In this document: in pieces, positions 35,096-42,381 of the stretch
How positions within the stretch are numbered: position 1 is the first letter of the stretch
Layout: each line of letters opens with the position of its first letter
NCBI GenBank assembly: GCA_027488135.1
Contig: JAIYCH010000043.1
Coordinates: 1-42,381 of the forward strand
Length of the DNA: 42,381 nucleotides
Origin: Saprospiraceae bacterium
GTDB lineage: Bacteria; Bacteroidota; Bacteroidia; Chitinophagales; Saprospiraceae
Reading direction: 5' to 3'
Position numbers and translations under genes: made by a program
Notes under the pieces: generated by a model
Told to the model about the DNA's origin: nothing
The model's input: the letters and a program-made list of their open reading frames with translations, nothing else
Databases searched by the model: none

Positions 35096-35854
35096 ATGGA
35101 TAAATCCTTGTGCGTTGCCGTAACGCTGGGCGAATGGAATGCTAAAGCTGACTTATTGAAACCAACAGACATTGGGATTACCCCAAATATAACGGGTAAT
35201 CTCAATTGTTTCTATGCCCCGGAGCTATCCGTTTTACCTTATGAAAATGGCGATTTTATAGGGGATACCCGCGTTGGAAGTCCGGTAAATTTCATGAATA
35301 TTCATTGCAACCCTCACGGCAATGGAACGCATACTGAATGTGTTGGACATATCAGTGAAGAGAGAATCTATCTGCCAGATTGTACGCACGATTTTCATTT
35401 TGTTTCTCTTCTTATCAGTGTTACGCCTGAAATACAAGCTAACGGAGATCAAGTCATTGCTCTCTCATCATTGGAAACTATAAATCTCAACATTGGAACC
35501 AAAGGCTTAATTATCAGAACCCTACCCAACGAGGAAAGTAAAAAACAAAGACAATATTCCGGTACTAATCCGCCTTATTTTACAAAAGAAGCCATGGAAT
35601 GGATCGTTGCCAACCAAATAGATCATTTACTCGTTGATATCCCCTCGGTCGATAAGGAACAGGATGAGGGGAAATTACTGGCTCATAAATCTTTTTGGCA
35701 ATTTCCTTTTGACACCAGAAAAAATGCAACCATAACAGAACTTATTTATGTGCCAAACCATATCCCGGACGACTATTACCTTGTCAATCTGCAGTATTAT
35801 CCATTTCCTATGGACGCTTCGCCGTCCCGACCATTAATATATGCCCTTTTTTAA
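35096..35854 (+). CDS. Cyclase family protein (kynurenine formamidase-like)
   Basis: The 252-residue protein carries the cyclase-family metal motif H74-GNG-T78-H79-TE81-CVGH85, a variant of HxGTHxDxPxH in which Glu replaces the usual Asp. In kynurenine formamidase (KynB) and related enzymes these residues bind zinc and hydrolyse an amide or carbamoyl-like bond. No other tryptophan-catabolism gene is nearby, so KynB identity is not supported. The start ATG lies 1 bp after the gltX stop, indicating co-transcription; an ATP-grasp-like gene follows 33 bp later. Confidence 0.82.
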   Translation: MDKSLCVAVTLGEWNAKADLLKPTDIGITPNITGNLNCFYAPELSVLPYENGDFIGDTRVGSPVNFMNIHCNPHGNGTHTECVGHISEERIYLPDCTHDFHFVSLLISVTPEIQANGDQVIALSSLETINLNIGTKGLIIRTLPNEESKKQRQYSGTNPPYFTKEAMEWIVANQIDHLLVDIPSVDKEQDEGKLLAHKSFWQFPFDTRKNATITELIYVPNHIPDDYYLVNLQYYPFPMDASPSRPLIYALF

Positions 35855-35887
35855 CCCCATTCACCCACTTTCAATTCATTTTCTCCC

Positions 35888-37087
35888 ATGCATCAAGACT
35901 TCAGGAATACATTCAACGATCAATTTACCGATGACAAATATCAATCTTTCCTGGAATCTATTCACCAGGATTTTCCTGGTGTCCTTGATTTTCGCATTGC
36001 TGAGACACCTATATTTTTAACGAACATCTTTGTTGAAAAATGTATAGCGGCTGGTGATGAAATAATAGATTTTATAGTTCGGTCCGATTTTAAAAAACAA
36101 ACAGAAAAAGCGATTCCGGCAGGTATGTTTACGCCAAATGAAGATGATTGTCCCCAGTTACTATCTATAGATTTTGCCATCAGCAGAAATGAAGTGGGAG
36201 AATTAACCCCTTATTTAATTGAGCTACAAGGATTTGCCACTTTATTTAATTATCAGTCTTATTTGGCAGAAAAATATGTTACCCATTTTAATATTCCGGA
36301 TACCCTAACACCTTTTTTTAATGGTTTAAATCAACAAGAATTTTTGTCTTTATTAAAAAATACCCTGTTGGCAGAATTTCCAGCGGAGGAAGTTATTCTG
36401 CTAGAATTATTTCCGGATAAACAAAAAACCAGGATTGATTTTGTTTTGGCAAAGAGAGATTTTGGTATTGAGACGGTCTGCCTGACTCAAATAATCAAAA
36501 AGGACAGGAACTTATTTTACCTGAAAGATGGCAAACTTCAAAAAATCAGCAGAATATATAATCGGGTCATTCTTGATGAGTTGGCAACTTACCAAAACCT
36601 TGATCTTTCCTTTCAATTTACCGATGATGTGGATGTAAGCTGGGTAGCTCATCCCAATTGGTTTTTCAGGATAAGCAAGTATTTGTTACCTTTTTTGAAA
36701 GGGAAATACATGCCAAAATCCTATTTTCTTAATGACTTTGACCTCCAGACAGAAGATTTGAGTAAATATGTGCTAAAACCACTTTACTCCTTTGCAGGTG
36801 CTGGGGTTGACTTGCATCCAACGACAGAAAAACTAGACTTAATACAAGACAAAAGCCAATATTTGCTGCAAGAAAAGGTAAGTTACGAGCCCGTCATTGC
36901 ATCGTTGAACGGTCAGGTTAAGGCTGAGCTAAGGTTAATGTATGTATGGGACAAAACGAAAGAAAGGCCTACGTTAGCAACAAATATCACCCGATTGAGC
37001 CGAGGAGAAATGATAGGTGTTAGATACAATCACTCCTTTGACTGGGTAGGAGGTAGTATTGGCTTTTCACAAAAAGGCTTGAAATAG
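35888..37087 (+). CDS. ATP-grasp-like protein of unknown function
   Basis: The 399-residue soluble protein has no signal or membrane segment. I do not recognise a named family. The C-terminal third looks like an ATP-grasp nucleotide site: YVLKPLYSFAGAGVDL with Lys297 and the flexible Gly/Ala loop, LLQEKV (Glu329) as the adenine-side strand, KAELRLMYVW (Glu347, Arg349) and LATNITRLSRG (Asn366) as the metal-binding strands. The N-terminal part includes FRIAETPIFL and YLIELQGFATLFNYQ. ATP-grasp enzymes usually ligate a carboxylate to an amine through an acyl phosphate. A pairing with the neighbouring cyclase-family hydrolase is possible but unproven. The 3' end overlaps the convergent rluA-like gene by 58 bp. 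Confidence 0.7.
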   Translation: MHQDFRNTFNDQFTDDKYQSFLESIHQDFPGVLDFRIAETPIFLTNIFVEKCIAAGDEIIDFIVRSDFKKQTEKAIPAGMFTPNEDDCPQLLSIDFAISRNEVGELTPYLIELQGFATLFNYQSYLAEKYVTHFNIPDTLTPFFNGLNQQEFLSLLKNTLLAEFPAEEVILLELFPDKQKTRIDFVLAKRDFGIETVCLTQIIKKDRNLFYLKDGKLQKISRIYNRVILDELATYQNLDLSFQFTDDVDVSWVAHPNWFFRISKYLLPFLKGKYMPKSYFLNDFDLQTEDLSKYVLKPLYSFAGAGVDLHPTTEKLDLIQDKSQYLLQEKVSYEPVIASLNGQVKAELRLMYVWDKTKERPTLATNITRLSRGEMIGVRYNHSFDWVGGSIGFSQKGLK

Positions 37088-37749
37088 TCCCATAATGGAT
37101 CGGAAGGAAGCGGTGCTTCAATGCTTACTTCTTCGTTAGACACAGGATGGATAAAAGATAATTTCCATGCGTGAAGTTGAATGGATCTATCCTTATTTCC
37201 CCTTTTAAAACCGTATTTTACGTCACCCCTAATGGGTGAGCCTATGGCACCTAACTGAGCTCTAATCTGGTGGTGTCTTCCTGTTATCAAATCGATTTCG
37301 AGAAGCACATATTTTTCACTTTTTGCCAATACGGTATAACGAAGTTCAGCGGCTACCCCTTTTTCATTATCTTCGTTTACGGTACTTGTTTTGTTGGTTT
37401 TACTATTTTTAATCAACTGATTGTGCAGAATACCTGTTGATTCCGGCGGCGGATTCCCAACGATGGCCAAATACTTTTTTCGAATGGTTCTATCCTTAAA
37501 CTGTTGATTAATAGACTGTAAGGCCCGTTTCGTTTTAGCGAACAAGACAACACCACTGGCAGGTCTGTCTATTCTATGGGTAAGGAACAAAGGAGAACGG
37601 GCATACCTTTCTGCTAAGGTAATGAGCGAAACATCCTCCGTTTTGTCTGGTTGTGTGGCTACAGCCACTGGTTTATTAAAAGCAATAAACTGGTTGTTGC
37701 GATAAATCACTTTATCACCCACTCGCCATTCTGGAACATCTGCTATCAT
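37030..37749 (-). CDS. RluA-family RNA pseudouridine synthase
   Basis: The 239-residue protein has the RluA catalytic motif HRIDRPASGVVLFAKT with catalytic Asp61. FIAFNKPVAVATQP (21-34) and ITGRHHQIRAQLGAIGSPI, the typical RluA C-terminal motif, are also seen. There is no S4 domain, which places it among the short RluA-type enzymes that modify rRNA or tRNA; the target uridine cannot be told. Its ATG overlaps the stop of a 56-residue gene as ATGA, so the two are translationally coupled. The last 58 bp are antisense to the ATP-grasp-like gene. Confidence 0.92.
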   Translation of the reverse strand: MIADVPEWRVGDKVIYRNNQFIAFNKPVAVATQPDKTEDVSLITLAERYARSPLFLTHRIDRPASGVVLFAKTKRALQSINQQFKDRTIRKKYLAIVGNPPPESTGILHNQLIKNSKTNKTSTVNEDNEKGVAAELRYTVLAKSEKYVLLEIDLITGRHHQIRAQLGAIGSPIRGDVKYGFKRGNKDRSIQLHAWKLSFIHPVSNEEVSIEAPLPSDPLWDYFKPFCEKPILPPTQSKE

Positions 37750-37916
37750 TCTACTTCTTCATAATCTACAAATTCTCCATCTTTTTTCTTATCCTTTCCA
37801 TTGTTTTCTACCTTTTCCTGTTGTTTATTTTGAAAAGATTCAATACGAACGGATTTGGCGAAGAAGAACTTATACGCCACATAGATTAACCCTGCTGTAA
37901 TTACTAATTTTAACAT
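37746..37916 (-). CDS. Small DUF4834-like membrane-anchored protein (56 aa)
   Basis: The 56-residue ORF runs from ATG at 37916 to TGA at 37746. It encodes an N-terminal hydrophobic segment (MLKLVITAGLIYVAYKFFFA), a charged Lys/Glu-rich middle (KQQEKVENNGKDKKKDG) and an acidic tail FVDYEEVE. The layout and DYEE-type ending resemble the small DUF4834 proteins of Bacteroidota; function unknown. Its stop overlaps the start of the pseudouridine synthase gene by 4 bp and a perfect -7 box lies 19-26 bp upstream, so it is probably real. Homology to DUF4834 is from memory of the pattern, not a search. Confidence 0.7.
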   Translation of the reverse strand: MLKLVITAGLIYVAYKFFFAKSVRIESFQNKQQEKVENNGKDKKKDGEFVDYEEVE

Positions 37917-37934
37917 AAGTAAAAATTAAGAATA

Positions 37935-37942
37935 CAAATATA
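37935..37942 (-). promoter_or_regulatory. Candidate -7 box for the small gene / pseudouridine synthase pair
   Basis: The minus strand reads TATATTTG, an exact TAnnTTTG match, 19 bp before the ATG at 37916. A TTTG lies only 12 nt further upstream, too close for a standard -33 element. Confidence 0.3.
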
Positions 37943-38054
37943 GATGAAAAAGTGCAAAGATTTAAAGATTAATGATGCCACCGTTATAAAATAGACCTTA
38001 ATGCGGGTAAAGAGTACTTGACCTTGGACAAATTAATCATAATTTTTATCTAAA

Positions 38055-38085
38055 TTCGCAGTTAAATTTTAAATTGTTATTTTTG
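38055..38085 (+). promoter_or_regulatory. Candidate promoter of the DUF2723-rpiB operon
   Basis: TTCG at 38055-38058, a 19-nt spacer and TATTTTTG at 38078-38085 match the Bacteroidota -33/-7 pattern with one change in the -33 box. The leader to the ATG at 38115 would be roughly 23 nt. Confidence 0.4.
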
Positions 38086-38114
38086 TTAACCATAAAAAGA
38101 ATAAAAAGCATCCG

Positions 38115-41100
38115 ATGTCACTATACAAAAAAGTTTTAAATGCGACCGGTTGGTTAGTTTTGCTAATCAGTACCGTTGTTTATTATTTTTCCGCTGAAAG
38201 GACAGGAAGTCTTTGGGATTGCGGTGAATTTATATTGGGAGCCTACAAGCTTCAAATTGTGCATCCACCGGGGGCACCCGTATTTTTGTTGGTAGGCAGA
38301 ATGTTTGCATGGGTAGCTGAAATCCTTTCTGACAATCCGGAGAACATTGCCTTTGCAGTGAATCTTATGTCCAGCTTGTCTTCAGCCTTTGCTGCCATGT
38401 TTGTCGCATGGATCACCATGCTTTTAGGAAAATTGATTTTAAAAGGAAGAGAAGAGGAGCCAGATACCTCTGAAATTATAGCTTTGGCCGGTGCAGGTTT
38501 AGTCGCTGGTTTGGCTACAGCCTTTAGCACATCTATCTGGTTTTCCGCAGTTGAAGGTGAAGTTTATGCTCTTTCCACTTTTTTTACGGCATTAACGCTT
38601 TGGATTACCGTCAAATGGTATTGCCTTCCTGACGAGCCAAAAAACGACAAACTCCTCATATTAGCCATATATATGACTGGATTGTCAATAGGTGTTCACC
38701 TATTAAGTATATTGACCTTCCCTGCTATATCATTATTCTACTATTTTAAAAAGACCCAAAAGAGTACTTTTCTGGGGATGACCATTGCGTCGGTGGTTGG
38801 ATTAGTATTTGTTGGTGCGGTACAGGCTTTTATCATTTCAGGTATCCCTGCAATATGGGGTTGGTTTGAAATTTTAGCTGTTAATTCTTTGGGCTTGCCG
38901 TTTAACAGCGGATTAGTTATGCTGCTCATTTTCCTTGGCGCCATCATTTATGGAAGTTTGGCCTACGCGAGAAAGAAAAACAATGTTATGCTTCACAATT
39001 TAGTGGTAGCTATGTCATTGATTATCGTTGCTTTGTCAACTTATGGGATGGTAATCACCCGTGCCGTTGCCAATCCTCCTATCAACATGAACGACCCTTC
39101 TGATGCTATGCGTTTGATTCCCTATTTGAACAGGGAACAGTATGGAGAAAGAGCCTTATTCAGGGGACCAAATTTTGAATCTAATCCTGTCGATGTTATA
39201 TCTGAACCGAGATATGGTAGAGTGGGTGACAGGTATGAAGTTGTGGATCAGAAAATGACCTATATTTATCCTGAGGCCAGCAAGAAGTTATTTCCAAGAA
39301 TGTATGATGGTAGTATGGGCAGACCTGCTATCTACAAGCAGTGGATGGGTTTAGATCCAAATGCCGCTTTACCCTTCGGAAGACCAAATGGTGCTGATAA
39401 TTTTAGTTTCTTTTTAAATTATCAGGTGAACTGGATGTACTGGCGTTATTTTATGTGGAATTTTTCAGGTCGCCAAAATGGAGAACAAGGTTATTATAAC
39501 TGGGATAAATCAGACGGAAACTGGCTGTCAGGTATCTCTTTTATTGACGAAGCAAGACTTGGTTCTCAAAGTAATCTGACAGATGCTATGAAAAATGACC
39601 CCGCAAGGAATCGTTATTTCTTGCTACCCTTCTTGTTTGGGGTGCTTGGCATGATTTTCCACTACAGAAAAAGAAAAGATGAATTTATTGCTTTACTAGG
39701 CTTCTTCATTATAACCGGTATTGGTATCATTGTATATTCCAACCAACCTCCTAACGAGCCACGCGAACGTGATTATGTACTCGTTGGTTCATTTTTTACT
39801 TTTTGCGTATGGATGGGTATGGGTGTTTTGGCAACCATGCAGTTTTTAATGGCGCGGGTAAAGCTTAATTCTTCTATGGCCGCCGGCGTAGCCGCTGCTC
39901 TGGTATTGGTTGCACCTATATTGATGGGAACGCAGAACTTTGACGATCACAGCCGTATGGGGCATTATGGTTCAAGAGATTATGCAAGTAACTTCCTCGA
40001 ATCGTGCGCGCCAAATGCTATTATTTTTACCTACGGTGACAATGATACCTATCCTCTTTGGTATTCCCAGGAAGTAGAGGGAATAAGAAGAGATGTTCGT
40101 GTGGTCAATCTAAGTTTAATTGCCGTTGACTGGTATATTGAGGGCTTAAGAAGAAAAATAAACGACTCTCCTCCGATTAAATTAACGCTGACAGCCGACG
40201 ATTATCGGGGTAGTAAACGAAACCAGATTATGTATCCAGAGGGGCTTACGTCAAACCCAATGTCCCTGAAAGATGTATTGAATTTTATGTCCCAGGAAAA
40301 TGGACTGACCACGCAGGATGGAAGTAAGACGGAAACGTATGTTCCAACCAGGGACGCATTTATACCTGTTAATAGAAAAGATGCTGTCAAGTATGGTGCC
40401 GTTTCTGAAAATGATACAAGTTATGTCGATGTTATTCCCTTGCAGTTGTTAGGAAGTGATAATTATATTACGAAGGACGATTTAGCCATGCTGGATGTAA
40501 TTGGCTCTAATATATGGGAAAGACCTATCTATTTCGCCGTAACCAACAGACCTGACAAACTTTTTGGGCTTCAGGATTACCTGCGCTTAGAGGGCCTTGG
40601 TCTTCGTCTGGTACCAACAAAATATCCTACTGATCCTAATTATGGTATTATTGGTAGCGGAAAAGTAGATGTCGAAAAAATCTATGAAAACGTTACGAAG
40701 AAATTTAAATGGGGTAATTTTGACAAAGAACCTACTTTCATTAACAAAAGTTATGAGCCAAGCGTTCAAAGTTTACAATTAGTCATTTTAAGAGGTGCTT
40801 TAGGGCTCCTCGAACAAGGTGATAAAAAACGATCTTTAGAACTCGTAGATCTTTATTTCAGTAAATTTCCCGATTTTAACTTCCGCTACAACTATCGTAC
40901 TCACTTTTTAATTGATGTGTATTTAAAGGCTGGTGAATACAAAAAGGCTAAACCGGTTATTGAGAAATTAGCAGAAAATATCCGTCAGGATCTTCTTTTC
41001 TATTCCGGCCTGGATCCAGCTGTGTTAACCAGCAGTTATCAGGAAGATTATAATCTGGCACTAAGAACCGTAGATATTCTTATGCAAGATGCCTCTTCTA

Positions 41101-41201
41101 ATAAGGATGAAGCTTTTTTAAAGAAACTGCAAAATACTTTTGCCCCTTTTCAGGTAAAACCTACAGATGGGAATAACCTGATGCAACCATCACAACAATA
41201 A
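38115..41201 (+). CDS. DUF2723 polytopic membrane protein (GT-C-like)
   Basis: The 1028-residue inner-membrane protein has about a dozen or more hydrophobic segments in residues 1-620 and a soluble C-terminal region from about 630. The first loop after the first membrane segment holds GSLWDCGEFILGAYKLQIVH (Asp35, Glu38) and then PPGAPVF, the hallmark of DUF2723. That acidic loop is laid out like the catalytic first loop of GT-C glycosyltransferases such as protein O-mannosyltransferases. A lipid-linked sugar transferase role is therefore plausible but inferred. NQPPNEPRERDYVLVGSFF is another conserved stretch, and FTYGDNDTYPLWYSQEVEGI starts the soluble part. The last 150 residues look like helical TPR-type repeats. 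rpiB follows after 4 bp. Confidence 0.88.
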   Translation: MSLYKKVLNATGWLVLLISTVVYYFSAERTGSLWDCGEFILGAYKLQIVHPPGAPVFLLVGRMFAWVAEILSDNPENIAFAVNLMSSLSSAFAAMFVAWITMLLGKLILKGREEEPDTSEIIALAGAGLVAGLATAFSTSIWFSAVEGEVYALSTFFTALTLWITVKWYCLPDEPKNDKLLILAIYMTGLSIGVHLLSILTFPAISLFYYFKKTQKSTFLGMTIASVVGLVFVGAVQAFIISGIPAIWGWFEILAVNSLGLPFNSGLVMLLIFLGAIIYGSLAYARKKNNVMLHNLVVAMSLIIVALSTYGMVITRAVANPPINMNDPSDAMRLIPYLNREQYGERALFRGPNFESNPVDVISEPRYGRVGDRYEVVDQKMTYIYPEASKKLFPRMYDGSMGRPAIYKQWMGLDPNAALPFGRPNGADNFSFFLNYQVNWMYWRYFMWNFSGRQNGEQGYYNWDKSDGNWLSGISFIDEARLGSQSNLTDAMKNDPARNRYFLLPFLFGVLGMIFHYRKRKDEFIALLGFFIITGIGIIVYSNQPPNEPRERDYVLVGSFFTFCVWMGMGVLATMQFLMARVKLNSSMAAGVAAALVLVAPILMGTQNFDDHSRMGHYGSRDYASNFLESCAPNAIIFTYGDNDTYPLWYSQEVEGIRRDVRVVNLSLIAVDWYIEGLRRKINDSPPIKLTLTADDYRGSKRNQIMYPEGLTSNPMSLKDVLNFMSQENGLTTQDGSKTETYVPTRDAFIPVNRKDAVKYGAVSENDTSYVDVIPLQLLGSDNYITKDDLAMLDVIGSNIWERPIYFAVTNRPDKLFGLQDYLRLEGLGLRLVPTKYPTDPNYGIIGSGKVDVEKIYENVTKKFKWGNFDKEPTFINKSYEPSVQSLQLVILRGALGLLEQGDKKRSLELVDLYFSKFPDFNFRYNYRTHFLIDVYLKAGEYKKAKPVIEKLAENIRQDLLFYSGLDPAVLTSSYQEDYNLALRTVDILMQDASSNKDEAFLKKLQNTFAPFQVKPTDGNNLMQPSQQ

Positions 41202-41205
41202 ACGT

Positions 41206-41637
41206 ATGACTGCAATCTCCTTAGGCTGTGACCATGCGGGATTTCCATTAAAATCAGTAATCCAATCCCTGCTCACCGAGCGGGGATTGGATATTCTGGA
41301 TTTTGGTACTCATTCTGAAGATTCTGTCGATTACCCAGATTTTGTGCATCCCTCTGCAGAAGCCATTGAAAATGGTAAGGCCACCATGGGAATTCTCCTT
41401 TGTGGCAGCGGAAACGGCGTAGCTATGACGGCAAATAAACATAAAAATATAAGAGCCGCTCTTTGTTGGAATGCAGAAATAGCCACCTTGGCCCGTTCAC
41501 ACAATAATGCCAATATGCTGGCTTTACCTGTACGGTATATTACCGCCAATGAAGCAAAGGACATTGTTACCGCTTTTTTAGATACCCCATTTGAGGGTGG
41601 ACGGCATGCCCTAAGAGTAAACAAAATACCCTGTTAA
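41206..41637 (+). CDS. rpiB: Ribose-5-phosphate isomerase B
   Basis: The 143-residue protein has the RpiB/LacAB fold motifs: LGCDHAGFPLK (Asp9, His10), DYPDFVHPSA, the catalytic-base Cys66 in LLCGSGNGVAMTANK, and RSHNNANMLALP with His99 and Asn100. It interconverts ribose 5-phosphate and ribulose 5-phosphate in the pentose phosphate pathway, in the cytoplasm. It starts 4 bp after the DUF2723 gene and is probably co-transcribed; the operon ends at the terminator at 41733-41778. Confidence 0.96.
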   Translation: MTAISLGCDHAGFPLKSVIQSLLTERGLDILDFGTHSEDSVDYPDFVHPSAEAIENGKATMGILLCGSGNGVAMTANKHKNIRAALCWNAEIATLARSHNNANMLALPVRYITANEAKDIVTAFLDTPFEGGRHALRVNKIPC

Positions 41638-41732
41638 TCCCCCTGCTGAAGTTTATCCTTCTTATAATTTTGAAGTGCTCTTCATTATAACAAAAGAGTT
41701 TAGGAAATCTACCGTTTTGAAATGGTTAAAAT

Positions 41733-41778
41733 AAAAAACGGAGCCACTCGATATGATTTATCGGGTGGCTCCGTTTTT
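41733..41778. terminator. Bidirectional intrinsic terminator between rpiB and the saccharopine-dehydrogenase-family gene
   Basis: A 17-bp stem (41735-41751 with 41761-41777, one G-U pair, 9-nt loop) has an A-run on its left side and a T-run on its right, so it can terminate both convergent transcripts. It is the strongest hairpin in the window. Confidence 0.92.
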
Positions 41779-41828
41779 AACATAAAATTATAAGTCAGTT
41801 ATACCTTTTTGAATCTAAATATTTCAAC

Positions 41829-42381
41829 TTAGGAAATAATAGTAAATGGAGTAACATCAGGAACTTCGTCAATAAGATATTCGGTATATAAGCCAGCGGG
41901 CGTATGAAAACCAGTCTTAAAATTGCCCTCCAATACCTTTTTAGCTATGAGCAAAGCCGTTAAAGAGGTAACAGTATATCCATTTGGCGTCGTATAATAA
42001 GCTTGAACCTTTTTACCCTCTGCATCGCTAACCTCACCCCAAATATAGGTTCTTGAATTTTGCCTTGCCTCATCAGTAGGCCCAGCTGGTCCCTGCTTAA
42101 CTTTTTTGCGGGCAAATTCTTTAATAAAATTAAGTTTTAACAACCAGCTAAAAGCATTCATCCAACCAAGCTTACTGTATCTTTTTCTTGAAACGGTCGT
42201 ATATGTTTCAATATTTGGAATACCTGTAGTATAATAAGCGGTAGAGACATCACCCCAGGGAATGGTCATAAAAAATAGATTTTTCCCATTATGTTGAAGC
42301 TCCATAGATTTAAAACCGAGGGGAACAGACACAATTTTGCCATTTTCTCTCACTTTACTTCCCTCACCCATTCCTTCAACC
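41829..42381 (-). CDS. Saccharopine-dehydrogenase-family protein, C-terminal part (partial, runs off right edge)
   Basis: The frame is open to the window end (first visible codon at 42380), giving about 183 C-terminal residues. IPWGDVSTAYYTTGIPNIETY and GYTVTSLTALLIAKKVLEGN followed by GFHTPAGLYTEYL are typical of the saccharopine dehydrogenase-like/trans-acting enoyl reductase family. The NAD(P)-binding Rossmann domain would lie outside the window, so the reaction cannot be judged. The internal ATG at 42371 is not the start. It is convergent with rpiB and separated from it by a bidirectional terminator. Confidence 0.85.
   Translation of the reverse strand, partial: VEGMGEGSKVRENGKIVSVPLGFKSMELQHNGKNLFFMTIPWGDVSTAYYTTGIPNIETYTTVSRKRYSKLGWMNAFSWLLKLNFIKEFARKKVKQGPAGPTDEARQNSRTYIWGEVSDAEGKKVQAYYTTPNGYTVTSLTALLIAKKVLEGNFKTGFHTPAGLYTEYLIDEVPDVTPFTIIS

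Noticed and set aside
41331-41624. 97-codon minus-strand frame inside rpiB
   Set aside because: It is opposite every catalytic motif of rpiB and has no independent support.
1-42381. CRISPR arrays, transposons, prophage, tRNA or rRNA genes
   Set aside because: No regularly spaced repeats, transposase or integrase motifs, or cloverleaf/rRNA-like sequences were seen on either strand by reading.

Overview
The window looks like a chromosome segment of a Bacteroidota species. AT-rich DNA carries a SusC/SusD pair, a PorP/SprF gene beside a giant protein with a gliding-motility-type (type IX secretion) C-terminal domain, and DUF2723, DUF5916 and DUF4834-like genes. Several start regions carry the TAnnTTTG -7 box typical of this phylum. 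A finer placement (for example Saprospiria or a relative) cannot be made from the sequence alone. I see no phage, insertion sequence, CRISPR array, rRNA or tRNA.

Layout. 1-184: the 3' end of a plus-strand gene and its terminator. 183-2942: a VOC/glyoxalase-fold gene diverging from a TonB-dependent receptor. 3404-8093: a SusC/SusD nutrient-uptake pair, closed by a bidirectional terminator. 8204-14788: a secreted beta-propeller/HEAT/cytochrome c protein (minus), a CYTH-fold protein with an APH/NahK-like kinase (plus), and a DUF5916/CBM9-like protein (minus). 14925-22254: a tightly packed plus-strand operon of a secreted esterase-like protein, moaA, an FdhF/YdeP-type molybdoenzyme, moeA, moaC and mobA. 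22149-31594: a minus-strand operon of a 1906-residue adhesin-like T9SS substrate, PorP/SprF, a PD40-OmpA protein and a radical SAM/SPASM protein whose 3' end overlaps mobA by 106 bp.

31713-37916: a tocopherol-cyclase-family protein and a polysaccharide deacetylase (minus), then gltX, a cyclase/kynurenine-formamidase-family protein and an ATP-grasp-like protein of unknown role (plus). These are followed on the minus strand by an RluA-type pseudouridine synthase preceded by a 56-residue DUF4834-like gene. 38115-41637: a DUF2723 polytopic membrane protein and rpiB. 41829 to the right edge: the C-terminal part of a saccharopine-dehydrogenase-family protein.

How they work together. The Moco operon supplies three pterin/Mo steps plus guanylylation, with one probable client enzyme inside the operon, but no moaD, moaE, moeB or mogA is present here. 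The T9SS operon pairs a cargo with its likely outer-membrane partner and a periplasmic peptidoglycan-binding protein. Its last gene, a radical SAM enzyme, has no obvious T9SS role and is the most interesting loose end. The other candidates for undescribed biology are the cyclase plus ATP-grasp pair and the CYTH plus sugar-kinase-like pair. No clearly new multi-gene defence or mobile system is visible.
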